DNA from: Citrobacter rodentium NBRC 105723 = DSM 16636
GTDB taxonomy: Bacteria > Pseudomonadota > Gammaproteobacteria > Enterobacterales > Enterobacteriaceae
NCBI RefSeq assembly: GCF_021278985.1
Contig: NZ_CP082833.1
Location: 62,001-126,000 of the forward strand
Length of the DNA stretch: 64,000 nt
Reading direction: 5' to 3'
Each line of letters opens with the position of its first letter. Within the stretch, counting starts at the first letter, position 1. The notes under the pieces were generated by a model that worked only from the letters and a program-made list of their open reading frames with translations, searched no databases and was not told the origin of the DNA. This document shows positions 1-8,104 of this stretch, in pieces. Position numbers and translations under genes: made by a program.

Positions 1-284
1 AAATAGCCGACCATCGCCAGCAATCCGGAGAGAATAAACGCCAGCGGCCAGAGAAGCCACGCGTGGTCGGCGACGCTCGCCAGCGCGCCAATACGCATAT
101 TCTGCACCCAGGTCACCGCTTTTTCGAACGCGACGCCAACGATGCCGGTAATCGTCCCGACCACCGCCGCCATACATAAGATCGCCAGCGGCGTTTTATC
201 CCGCTCCAGCAGGCGGCGGATTTGATCCCGGCGGCGCAAACGCACGATTTGCTGTGCTTCAAAAGAGGGAGTTTCAGTCTTCAT
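1..284 (-). CDS. clcA: ClcA H+/Cl- exchange transporter, N-terminal part
   Basis: Reading leftward from the ATG at 284, the protein begins MKTETPSFEAQQIVRLRRRD and continues through a basic stretch into a first hydrophobic segment (LAILCMAAVVGTITGIVGVAF). This closely follows E. coli ClcA, the inner-membrane 2Cl-/1H+ antiporter used in extreme acid resistance. Only about 94 of some 470 residues lie in the window, so the selectivity and gating residues cannot be checked. It is divergent from hemL across a 168-base gap, the same neighbour relation as in E. coli. The start is the only ATG that fits the family N-terminus. Confidence 0.9.
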   Translation of the reverse strand, partial: MKTETPSFEAQQIVRLRRRDQIRRLLERDKTPLAILCMAAVVGTITGIVGVAFEKAVTWVQNMRIGALASVADHAWLLWPLAFILSGLLAMVGY

Positions 285-452
285 CAGATGATCATTAATT
301 GGTAATACAAATGCAGAGGCGGCATTGTACTCGCCTCTCGCCGGAAAATCCCCTGCAAATCGTGATGTTTCAAATGCGCAAAACTTTCATAACCTTCCCT
401 GAATAATTAGAATAGCGGGCATTCACTTTTTCCACGAACCAGGAATCCATCC

Positions 453-1733
453 ATGAGCAAGTCAGAGAACCTTTTTAGCGCGGCGCGCGAGCTAATCCCC
501 GGCGGCGTTAACTCTCCCGTTCGCGCCTTTACCGGCGTGGGTGGCACTCCACTGTTTATTGAAAAAGCAGACGGCGCGTATCTGTATGACGTCGATGGCA
601 AAGCGTATATCGATTACGTCGGCTCCTGGGGGCCGATGGTGCTGGGCCACAACCATCCGGCCATCCGCAACGCGGTGATCGAAGCGGCTGAACGCGGCTT
701 AAGCTTCGGCGCGCCGACCGAGATGGAGGTCAAAATGGCGGCGCTGGTGACGGAGCTGGTGCCGACGATGGACATGGTGCGCATGGTGAACTCCGGTACT
801 GAAGCGACGATGAGCGCCATTCGTCTGGCGCGCGGATTCACCGGTCGCGACAAGATCATCAAATTTGAAGGCTGCTACCATGGACACGCGGACTGCCTGC
901 TGGTCAAAGCCGGTTCCGGCGCGCTGACGCTGGGCCAGCCGAATTCGCCGGGCGTACCGGCGGATTTCGCTAAACATACGCTGACCTGCACCTACAACGA
1001 TCTCGACTCGGTACGCGCCGCGTTCACGCAGTTCCCGCAGGAGATCGCCTGTATCATCGTTGAGCCGGTCGCGGGCAATATGAACTGCATTCCGCCGCTG
1101 CCGGAATTTCTGCCAGGTCTGCGCGCCCTGTGCGACGAATTCGGCGCGCTGCTGATTATTGATGAAGTAATGACCGGCTTTCGCGTGGCGCTGGCCGGCG
1201 CGCAGGATTACTACGGCGTGACGCCGGATCTCACCTGCCTGGGCAAAATTATCGGCGGCGGAATGCCGGTAGGCGCCTTCGGCGGTCGTCGCGAGGTAAT
1301 GGAAGCGCTGGCGCCGACCGGTCCGGTCTATCAGGCGGGTACGCTGTCCGGCAACCCGATTGCGATGGCGGCAGGCTTTGCCTGCCTGAACGAAGTGGCG
1401 CAACCGGGCGTTCATGACACGCTGGATGAACTGACCACCCGCCTGGCGGAAGGTCTGCTGGAGGCGGCGCAGGAAGCCCATATCCCGCTGGTGGTGAATC
1501 ACGTCGGCGGCATGTTCGGCATTTTCTTCACCGACGCGCAATCCGTCACCTGCTATCAGGACGTCATGGCGTGCGACGTGGAGCGCTTTAAACGTTTCTT
1601 CCACCTGATGCTGGAGGAAGGCGTTTATCTGGCGCCGTCGGCGTTTGAGGCGGGCTTTATGTCAGTGGCGCACAGCATGGAAGATATTAATAACACCATT
1701 GACGCCGCGCGTCGGGTGTTTGCGAAGCTGTAA
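453..1733 (+). CDS. hemL: Glutamate-1-semialdehyde 2,1-aminomutase
   Basis: This 426-residue protein has the usual family length and starts MSKSENLFSAARELIPGGVN. It is a cytoplasmic class III aminotransferase fold enzyme that uses pyridoxal phosphate. It converts glutamate-1-semialdehyde to 5-aminolevulinate in the C5 route to haem. Visible landmarks are the phosphate-binding SGTEATMSAIRLARG segment near residue 120, the cofactor aspartate in IIDEVMTGFR, and the Schiff-base lysine in CLGKIIGGGMPVGAFGG near residue 265. It is a single gene, convergent with fhuB, with a REP element separating the two stop codons. Confidence 0.97.
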   Translation: MSKSENLFSAARELIPGGVNSPVRAFTGVGGTPLFIEKADGAYLYDVDGKAYIDYVGSWGPMVLGHNHPAIRNAVIEAAERGLSFGAPTEMEVKMAALVTELVPTMDMVRMVNSGTEATMSAIRLARGFTGRDKIIKFEGCYHGHADCLLVKAGSGALTLGQPNSPGVPADFAKHTLTCTYNDLDSVRAAFTQFPQEIACIIVEPVAGNMNCIPPLPEFLPGLRALCDEFGALLIIDEVMTGFRVALAGAQDYYGVTPDLTCLGKIIGGGMPVGAFGGRREVMEALAPTGPVYQAGTLSGNPIAMAAGFACLNEVAQPGVHDTLDELTTRLAEGLLEAAQEAHIPLVVNHVGGMFGIFFTDAQSVTCYQDVMACDVERFKRFFHLMLEEGVYLAPSAFEAGFMSVAHSMEDINNTIDAARRVFAKL

Positions 1734-1740
1734 AAAAGAG

Positions 1741-1806
1741 GTCGGGTAAGGCGAAGCCGCCATCCGGCAAATCCTGCCGGGGGCGCTGCGCTTGCCCGGC
1801 CTACAA
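1741..1806. repeat. REP/BIME element between hemL and fhuB
   Basis: Two imperfect palindromic units face each other. The first is a degenerate GGGTAAGGCG with its CATCCGGC arm. The second contains GCGCTGCGCTTGCCCGGCCTACA. It lies between convergent stop codons, a common place for REP elements, where they can stabilise 3' mRNA ends. Confidence 0.75.
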
Positions 1807-1828
1807 TGATACTCCCCCACCGGCAAAA

Positions 1829-3811
1829 TTAACGGCTCTGCTTCCGCAGCAGATAAATAAAATACGGCGCGCCGATAAAGGTCGACAGGATCCCGGCCGG
1901 GATCTGATACGGGAACAGCACCATTCTGCCGCACCAGTCGGCGAAGACCAGCAGCAGGCCCCCCACTAATCCCGACATTACGATATGCGGCATGGTACGG
2001 CGAAAACCGAGCATTCGCGCGATGTGCGGCGCCATCAGCCCGACGAAGCTCAGCGGTCCGATGGTCATCGTCGCCGTGGCGGTCAGACTGGCCGCCAGCA
2101 GCAACAGGCCAATACGTGACGGAGTCAGCGCCATACCGACCGCCCGCGCGGTATCGCCGCCCAGCGTTAAGATCGTCAGCCAGCGACGGCACAGCGGCGT
2201 CAGCGCCAGCAGAATCACCATCACAATACCGGTGCGCAGCGCCTGTTCTCCGGAAGCGTTATAGGTCGAACCGGAGATCCAGGTCAGTACGCTCGCCATC
2301 CGCGGATCGCCGCTCGCCTGCAACATCATCAACAGCATGGTAAAAGCGGTGCTGAGCGCCATCCCCGCCAGCAGCATACGCTGAGGCGAAAAGCCGCCGC
2401 GTCCGGCGGCGATCATAATGACCAGCAGCGTGGCTGCCGCGCCAAGGCTCCCGGCAGGCAGCAGCCAACCAAACGCATCCCCCGGCACCAGAAACAGCAT
2501 CAGCACCACGCCGAACGCCGCGCCGGAGCTAATCCCCAGCACTTCCGGACTCGCCATCGGGTTACCGGTCAGGCGCTGAATAATACAGCCCGCCACCGCC
2601 AGCATCACCCCGGCGATCAGCGCCGCCAGGATGCGCGGCCAGCGCCACGGCATCAGTTCGTCCAGCAACGCGCCGCTCGCCCAGCTCCAGCCGTGCACGT
2701 CGCGCCCCAGCGAAAGCGCAACCCAGGCGCCAAGCAACAGGATAATGAGTCCAGCCAGGGCGTATCCCGCCACGTGGCGACGCTCTGTGGCCACACGGTT
2801 GCTGACGTTCATATCCGGCGCGCTCATACTGCGTAAGCGCGGCAGCAGCCATAGCAGCAACGGCGCGCCAATCAGCGCGGTAACCGAACCGGTAGAAACC
2901 TCCATCCACACGCGGCTCAGCCAGAGTATGATCTGATCGGAAAGCCAGAGGATCAGCGCGCCAATCAGCGGCGCCAACATCAGCCGGGCCAGCAGACGCC
3001 GCGCGCCGAGCATTTTCGCCAGCAGCGGCGCGAACAGGCCGATAAAGCCGATAATCCCGACGGCGTTGACCAGCAGCGCGCTGAGCACAATCGCCAGCGT
3101 CAATGCCGCCAGCCGCGCCAGCGACAGCGCCAGTCCAAGATTACGCGCCACGCCGTCATCCAGCCCCATTAAGGTCAACGGACGTAACAGCAGCAGCGTG
3201 AGCACCACGCCGCCGAGCAGCTGCGGCCACAGTCGCTGTACGCCGCTCCAGTCGGTTTGCGTCAGCGTGCCGGTACTCCACAGGAACATGCTTTGCAGCT
3301 GATCGTGATGAAACAACACCAACAGCTGATTAACCGCCCCGCAGTACAGGCTTACCACCAGCCCCGCGAGAATGAGGGTGACGGGCGACAGCCGTTTGCC
3401 CCACGCGACGCCAAACACCAGCGCGCCGACGATGCACGCTCCGGCCAGCGCGGCAAACTGCGCCGCCATCATGCCCGGAATCGCCCACAGCGTCGTGACC
3501 GTGACGCCAAGCTGCGCGCCGGTCGCCACGCCGAGCGTCGTCGGCTCCGCCAGCGGATTACGCAGCACCTGCTGAAACAGCACGCCCACCAGCCCCAGCC
3601 CGGCCCCCACCAGCAGGGAGATAACCAGCCGCGGCAGCAGGCTGTAGTAGAATATCATCTGCCCGATGCTATCGATATCCGGCGACCACAGCGCCTGCTG
3701 CCACTGGCTGCGCGGCAGCGCGACGGAAAGATTCGTCCAGCTTAAGCCTGCCGCGACGAAAAACAACAGCGCCAGCAGGGAAGCCGGGAGAAGAGCAATA
3801 CGCTTACTCAC
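1829..3811 (-). CDS. fhuB: Ferrichrome ABC transporter permease FhuB
   Basis: FhuB is the inner-membrane channel for Fe3+-hydroxamates, taking substrate from FhuD and driven by FhuC. The protein is 660 residues, a fused tandem of two FecCD-type permease halves. Each half carries the coupling-loop motif for the ATPase: GFIGLFAPLLAK in the first and SFVGLMAPHIAR in the second. I chose the GTG at 3811, giving MSKRIALLPASLLALL, because it matches the E. coli start and length. It also overlaps the fhuD stop by four bases (GTGA), indicating translational coupling. An upstream in-frame ATG would add 42 residues of unrelated sequence. Last gene of fhuACDB. Confidence 0.96.
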   Translation of the reverse strand: MSKRIALLPASLLALLFFVAAGLSWTNLSVALPRSQWQQALWSPDIDSIGQMIFYYSLLPRLVISLLVGAGLGLVGVLFQQVLRNPLAEPTTLGVATGAQLGVTVTTLWAIPGMMAAQFAALAGACIVGALVFGVAWGKRLSPVTLILAGLVVSLYCGAVNQLLVLFHHDQLQSMFLWSTGTLTQTDWSGVQRLWPQLLGGVVLTLLLLRPLTLMGLDDGVARNLGLALSLARLAALTLAIVLSALLVNAVGIIGFIGLFAPLLAKMLGARRLLARLMLAPLIGALILWLSDQIILWLSRVWMEVSTGSVTALIGAPLLLWLLPRLRSMSAPDMNVSNRVATERRHVAGYALAGLIILLLGAWVALSLGRDVHGWSWASGALLDELMPWRWPRILAALIAGVMLAVAGCIIQRLTGNPMASPEVLGISSGAAFGVVLMLFLVPGDAFGWLLPAGSLGAAATLLVIMIAAGRGGFSPQRMLLAGMALSTAFTMLLMMLQASGDPRMASVLTWISGSTYNASGEQALRTGIVMVILLALTPLCRRWLTILTLGGDTARAVGMALTPSRIGLLLLAASLTATATMTIGPLSFVGLMAPHIARMLGFRRTMPHIVMSGLVGGLLLVFADWCGRMVLFPYQIPAGILSTFIGAPYFIYLLRKQSR

Positions 3812-4698
3812 GCTTTGCCTCCCAGCGCCTGATCCAGTATCCGCACAAAACGCATTGCCGACAGCGTCGCGCCGTAGAACCACACCGCCGGAACGCGCTG
3901 GAAGCGGCCTGCGCGGACAAACGGCATCGCCTGCCACAGCGGCGTACGCACCAGCGAATCCATCTCTTTGTTGTCGCCATGATCAAAACAGAGCACATCG
4001 GCATCTTTATAGGCGGCAAGCCGATCGATGCCCACCACGGTGCTGCCCCAGAAGTTGGTTTCTCCCTGCCAGGCGTTGCGGATGCCGTACTCGTCAAGCA
4101 CCGCCTGAAACAGGCAGTTCGGACCAAACACCAGCATATGGCGCGCATCAAGCTGAGTGATAAGCAATAGCGGCCGTTCCCCGCGCCGGGCAAAACGCGG
4201 CTTTCTGCTGGCGATAAACTGGTCGAATTCGCTCAGGTGGCGCGTCGCCGCCGGTGCCAGATTCAGCAGTTGCCCCAGCTCAAGCAGCGACTGACGGGCA
4301 ACCGCTAAAGGTTGTTTTCCGTCGCTGAAATTAAATCCGCGGCCAGGGGCGATGCGCGCCAGTTTCTCTGGCGAAGGGCCATACCCTGCCGACCAGACCA
4401 TAAACGAAGGCTTCATTTCGGTCAGCAGTTCGAGATTGGGTTCAGTACGCAGCCCAACGTCAATGACCGACGCCGGCAACGGCGGTTCGTTCACCCACAG
4501 TCGGTAGTTCGGGATATCCGCGACGCCATAGGGCGTGACGCCAAGCGCCAGCAGCAGTTCGACCGGCAGCCATTCCAGCGCCACGATGCGTTGCAGATCG
4601 ATGGAGGCCGCGCGGGCCGGGCGCATCTGCCAGAGTAACGGCGAGAGCGCCATCGCCGTTAATAAACGACGGCGCGTGAGATGGTGTAATCCGCTCAT
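3808..4698 (-). CDS. fhuD: Ferrichrome-binding periplasmic protein FhuD
   Basis: This 296-residue protein equals E. coli FhuD in length. It is the periplasmic hydroxamate-siderophore receptor that delivers ferrichrome, coprogen or aerobactin to FhuB. The N-terminus has a twin-arginine-like signal (TRRRLLTAMALSPLLWQ) ending near an ARA-A cleavage site around residue 30. The mature part has the class III binding-protein pattern with a long bridging helix. Recognisable segments include TEMKPSFMVWSAGYGPSP and VFGPNCLFQAVLDEYG. It overlaps fhuC by one base and fhuB by four, so the three are translationally coupled. Confidence 0.96.
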   Translation of the reverse strand: MSGLHHLTRRRLLTAMALSPLLWQMRPARAASIDLQRIVALEWLPVELLLALGVTPYGVADIPNYRLWVNEPPLPASVIDVGLRTEPNLELLTEMKPSFMVWSAGYGPSPEKLARIAPGRGFNFSDGKQPLAVARQSLLELGQLLNLAPAATRHLSEFDQFIASRKPRFARRGERPLLLITQLDARHMLVFGPNCLFQAVLDEYGIRNAWQGETNFWGSTVVGIDRLAAYKDADVLCFDHGDNKEMDSLVRTPLWQAMPFVRAGRFQRVPAVWFYGATLSAMRFVRILDQALGGKA

Positions 4699-5495
4699 TA
4701 ATAGACAAAACTCACCGGGGCGGCGCCCGCCGGATGCGGCAGGATCCCCATCGGAATACCATAAATCTGCTCCAGGGTTTCGCCACGCATCAGCGCGGCG
4801 GGCGTCCCCTCGGCAATCATTTCGCCGCCGCGCAGCGCCACCAGATAGTCGCAGTAGCGGGCGGCCATGTTGATGTCGTGCAATACGGCAATCACCGTCA
4901 GGCCGCGCTGCTGGCTTAAGCGGTGCACCAGCGCCAGCACGTCCACCTGATGGGCGATATCCAGCGCCGAGGTCGGTTCATCCAGCAGCAGACAGCGGCT
5001 GTCCTGCGCCACCAGCATCGCAATCCACGCCCGCTGCCGTTCGCCGCCGGAGAGGCTGTCCACCAGACGATGCGCCAGCGGTTTCAGCCCCACCAGCGTA
5101 ATCGCCTCTTCCACTTTTTCTCTGTCCGCAATGCCAAAGCGCCCCAGCGCCCCGTGCCACGGATAGCGGCCAATCGCCACCAGTTCCCGCACAGTCATCC
5201 CTTCCGCGGGCGGCAGCTGCTGCGGCAGATAAGCCACCTTGCGGGCAAACGCTTTGCTGCTCCAGCTCTCCAGCGGCTGGGCGTCCAGCAGGATCTCCCC
5301 TTCCGACGGCGGCTGATGGCGACCAAGCATTTTCAGCAGAGTGGATTTTCCTGAGCCGTTATGACCAATCAGGCCCGTCACTTTACCGACAGGAAAGGTT
5401 AACGACAGAGGATGCAGAAGCGTGCGCCCCGGCACGCGGAAGGTGACATCACGCAGTGCAAAGGTGGTATCGGGATGATGGGTCTGTTCCTGCAT
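4698..5495 (-). CDS. fhuC: Ferrichrome ABC transporter ATPase FhuC
   Basis: This 265-residue ABC ATPase powers FhuB. Walker A is GHNGSGKST near residue 46, the signature is LSGGERQR, Walker B is CLLLDEPTSALD, and the switch histidine lies in AVLHDINMAARYC. I start at the ATG at 5495 (MQEQTHHPDTTF), which matches E. coli FhuC; the ATG three codons upstream is possible but lacks family support. It sits 47 bases after fhuA, and that gap holds a strong hairpin that may lower expression of fhuCDB relative to the receptor gene. Confidence 0.96.
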   Translation of the reverse strand: MQEQTHHPDTTFALRDVTFRVPGRTLLHPLSLTFPVGKVTGLIGHNGSGKSTLLKMLGRHQPPSEGEILLDAQPLESWSSKAFARKVAYLPQQLPPAEGMTVRELVAIGRYPWHGALGRFGIADREKVEEAITLVGLKPLAHRLVDSLSGGERQRAWIAMLVAQDSRCLLLDEPTSALDIAHQVDVLALVHRLSQQRGLTVIAVLHDINMAARYCDYLVALRGGEMIAEGTPAALMRGETLEQIYGIPMGILPHPAGAAPVSFVY

Positions 5496-5514
5496 AGCGG
5501 CCAACTTGTAAAGC

Positions 5515-5533
5515 GGGCACGCAACGCGTGCCC
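5515..5533 (-). terminator. Hairpin between fhuA and fhuC
   Basis: An 8-bp perfect stem GGGCACGC / GCGTGCCC with the 3-base loop AAC lies just after the fhuA stop on the minus strand. It has no clear U tract, so it is better read as a partial attenuator or mRNA-stabilising hairpin than a full terminator. Confidence 0.5.
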
Positions 5534-5542
5534 AAAGAGAAA

Positions 5543-7798
5543 TCAGAAGCGGAAGGTTGCTGTTGCAACGACCTGACGTTCCGCGCCCCAGAAGCAGCCA
5601 TAGGTGTTAAAGCAGCTGGCGACATATTCACGATCGAACAGGTTGTTGACGTGCAGCGCGACGTTAGAGCCTGCCATTCCCAGGCGCGCCAGGTCGTAAC
5701 GGACCAGCGCATCTACTACGGTATAGCTGCCCACTTTAAACGAGTTCGCCGGATCGCCATAGCTGGAGCCGGAGTAACGTCCGCCCGCGCCCAGCGTCAG
5801 GCCGGAGAGCGCGCCGTCAAAGAAGGTGTAGTCGCCCCACAGGGAGGCCATATGCTCTGGCACCTGCGCCGGGGTGTTGCCTTTGTAGCGGGTATCGGTG
5901 GTGTATTCCGCGTCGGTGTAAGTATATGAGCCCACCACGTTAACGCTGGCCGACAGCGCCGCTTTCGCCTCAATTTCCACGCCGCGCGAGCGAATTTCGC
6001 CGCCTTCAATGGAGAAGAAGGAGCCTGGCGTTGGGTCAGACATCAGGTTGTTGGATTTGGTCAGCTGATAGACCGCGCCGGTAATCACAATCGGACGATC
6101 GTTGGGCACATACTTCACGCCTGCTTCGTACTGCTTGCCTTTTGACGGCGCGAAAATATTACCGCTGGCCCCGGTCTGGGAAGCCGGTTCAAACGACTCG
6201 CTATAGCTGAAGTACGGCGTTACGCCGTTATCAAACAGGTAGTTAATACCGCCACGCCAGGTGAATTCTTTGTCCTCACGGGAGTCGGTGGTACCAGACA
6301 CGCGGTTCAGGGAGTCCTGTTTCGCCCAGTCATAACGACCACCGAGCGTCACCAGCACCTTATCCCACTGCATCTGATCCTGCACATAAAGACCGGTTTG
6401 TTTCTGCTTATTCAGGATCTGATAGGGGCCGGAAGTGTCCGGATCGCGCGAATTGAAATCGAAGTCGCTGCGGTCGAGGTTATAGATATCAGACGGCGTA
6501 ACGGAACCGACATAGCCAAACCAGGAGTCGATATCGTTACGCATACGCATAAAATCAACGCCGGTCAGCAGAGTGTGATCGACAGAGCCGGTGGCGAATT
6601 TGCTTTGCAGTTGCGTATCCACCGCGAAGTTTTCCAGCTTTTCGTTATCGACAACGTACTGACGAGTCAGCGTGTGGCCCCACTCTGACTGCGAAACGCT
6701 GGCGCAAGGGCTGGAATCCGGATTGCTCGAATACATCGGATCGGAGCACATGCCGTAACCATAGACGCTTTTCTGCGCAACTTTGTTTTGCGCGTAACGC
6801 AGGTTCTGGCGCACGGTAAAGGTGTCGTTGAATTCGTGGTCGAAGCTGTACCCCACCATCTTCTCGTTACGGGAGTAGGTGTTGTTGTTCGCCCCTTCGT
6901 TGAAGTCGGTCGACAGACGCTTACCGTTCGGCAGTGTAGAAACCGTCCCCTCTTTCGGCAGCCAGCCGTAGTAACCGGTTTCCGGCTCGTTCTGGAAATA
7001 GGAGAGGAAGGTGAAGTTGGTTTTATCATCCGGACGCCAGCTAAAAGAAGGCGCGATGGCATAACGCTGCTCTTCCGCACCCTGCTGCTGGGCATTCGCC
7101 GAGCGCGCGAGGCCGGTTAAGCGGTAAGAGTAAACGCCGTCGTCATTCAGCGCATCGCTGAAGTCAAAGCCGGTCTGGAACAGGCTGTTGGTGCCCATTT
7201 TAAACTGGACTTCTTTCAGCGGTTCGGTCGTCGGGCGCTTGCTGACCATATTCAGCAGGCCGCCCGGGTTGCTTTTGCCGTAAAGCACGGAAACCGGACC
7301 GCGCATGACTTCCGCGCGTTCAAGCATATAAGGGTCGATCACCGCGTCGTTGTAGAAGTTGCCCTGCATCTTCAGGCCGTTCAGATAGTTATTCTGGCTC
7401 TGGCCGTCGGCAGCGAAACCGCGGATGATCAGGTAATCATAGGTGTTAGACGCGCCGCGGGTGCCTACGGCAACGCCAGGGGTATAGCTGAGCGCCTCTT
7501 TTACCGATTTAGGCTGGTGCAGCGCCATCTCTTCAGCGGTGACCACAGAAATAGACTGCGGCACCTTCTGGATGGGGGTATCGGTTTTGGTCGCCGTCGC
7601 GGACTGACGCGCGGCGATGGTCGCCGCCGGTCCCCAGGCGCTTTCCTGCGGAGCAGGCGCGGCAGTGACGGTAATGGTTTCTTCTTTCGGTTGAACCGCC
7701 GCCTGTGCATAGACAGACATGCCGCTAACCGCTGTGGCTACTACAACTGCGAGTTTACGCAGCGAGGAGTTTGGCTGAGCAGTTTTAAGACGCGCCAT
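5543..7798 (-). CDS. fhuA: Ferrichrome outer-membrane receptor FhuA
   Basis: FhuA is the TonB-dependent outer-membrane transporter for ferrichrome, and in E. coli a receptor for several phages and colicin M. The protein is 751 residues against about 747 in E. coli. A signal peptide of about 33 residues ends in VYAQA-A, followed by a TonB box (ETITVTAAP, about 39-47). The plug domain follows (LIIRGFAADGQSQNNYLNGL), then a 22-strand barrel ending in the typical terminal phenylalanine (VVATATFRF). Cysteine pairs occur in an external loop (CSDPMYSSNPDSSPC) and near the end (SCFNTYGC). First gene of the operon, preceded by a Fur box. Confidence 0.97.
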   Translation of the reverse strand: MARLKTAQPNSSLRKLAVVVATAVSGMSVYAQAAVQPKEETITVTAAPAPQESAWGPAATIAARQSATATKTDTPIQKVPQSISVVTAEEMALHQPKSVKEALSYTPGVAVGTRGASNTYDYLIIRGFAADGQSQNNYLNGLKMQGNFYNDAVIDPYMLERAEVMRGPVSVLYGKSNPGGLLNMVSKRPTTEPLKEVQFKMGTNSLFQTGFDFSDALNDDGVYSYRLTGLARSANAQQQGAEEQRYAIAPSFSWRPDDKTNFTFLSYFQNEPETGYYGWLPKEGTVSTLPNGKRLSTDFNEGANNNTYSRNEKMVGYSFDHEFNDTFTVRQNLRYAQNKVAQKSVYGYGMCSDPMYSSNPDSSPCASVSQSEWGHTLTRQYVVDNEKLENFAVDTQLQSKFATGSVDHTLLTGVDFMRMRNDIDSWFGYVGSVTPSDIYNLDRSDFDFNSRDPDTSGPYQILNKQKQTGLYVQDQMQWDKVLVTLGGRYDWAKQDSLNRVSGTTDSREDKEFTWRGGINYLFDNGVTPYFSYSESFEPASQTGASGNIFAPSKGKQYEAGVKYVPNDRPIVITGAVYQLTKSNNLMSDPTPGSFFSIEGGEIRSRGVEIEAKAALSASVNVVGSYTYTDAEYTTDTRYKGNTPAQVPEHMASLWGDYTFFDGALSGLTLGAGGRYSGSSYGDPANSFKVGSYTVVDALVRYDLARLGMAGSNVALHVNNLFDREYVASCFNTYGCFWGAERQVVATATFRF

Positions 7799-7821
7799 TG
7801 GTATATCTCTGATGAAAAGTG

Positions 7822-7850
7822 AATGATAACGTAAACGAGAATTATTATTA
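7822..7850 (-). promoter_or_regulatory. Fur box upstream of fhuA
   Basis: The segment contains GATAACG and AATTATTATTA arranged as an imperfect A/T-rich palindrome, centred about 38 bases before the fhuA start. It closely resembles the E. coli fhuA Fur site as I recall it. Fur with Fe2+ would repress the whole fhuACDB operon here. Confidence 0.75.
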
Positions 7851-7975
7851 TGACGGCAGAATAATATTCTAAACGCTGGCGCGATAGCAAGCAGTACACA
7901 CCCCTACGAAAACTAAGGGGTTAAGAAACAACCAGATGAAAAGAAAGGGTTAATGAATTAGTCTGGAATGTTATG

Positions 7976-8090
7976 CGTGATGCGCCGGATGGCGGCGTAA
8001 ACGCCTTATCCGGCCTACAGGGCTCGTAGGCCTGATAAGCATAGCGCCATCAGGCATTTGCCCGGTAAGCGCCAGCACCAGCGGGCATAT
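7976..8090. repeat. BIME between fhuA and mrcB
   Basis: The gap from 7799 to 8104 has no gene. Its left part holds the Fur box and A/T-rich promoter DNA. Its right part is a BIME: GCCGGATGGCGGCGTAAACG and CCTTATCCGGCCTAC form one REP hairpin, and CCTGATAAGC with GCGCCATCAGGCA forms a second, diverged one. Confidence 0.8.
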
Positions 8091-8104
8091 CAGAAACCCG
8101 GCGA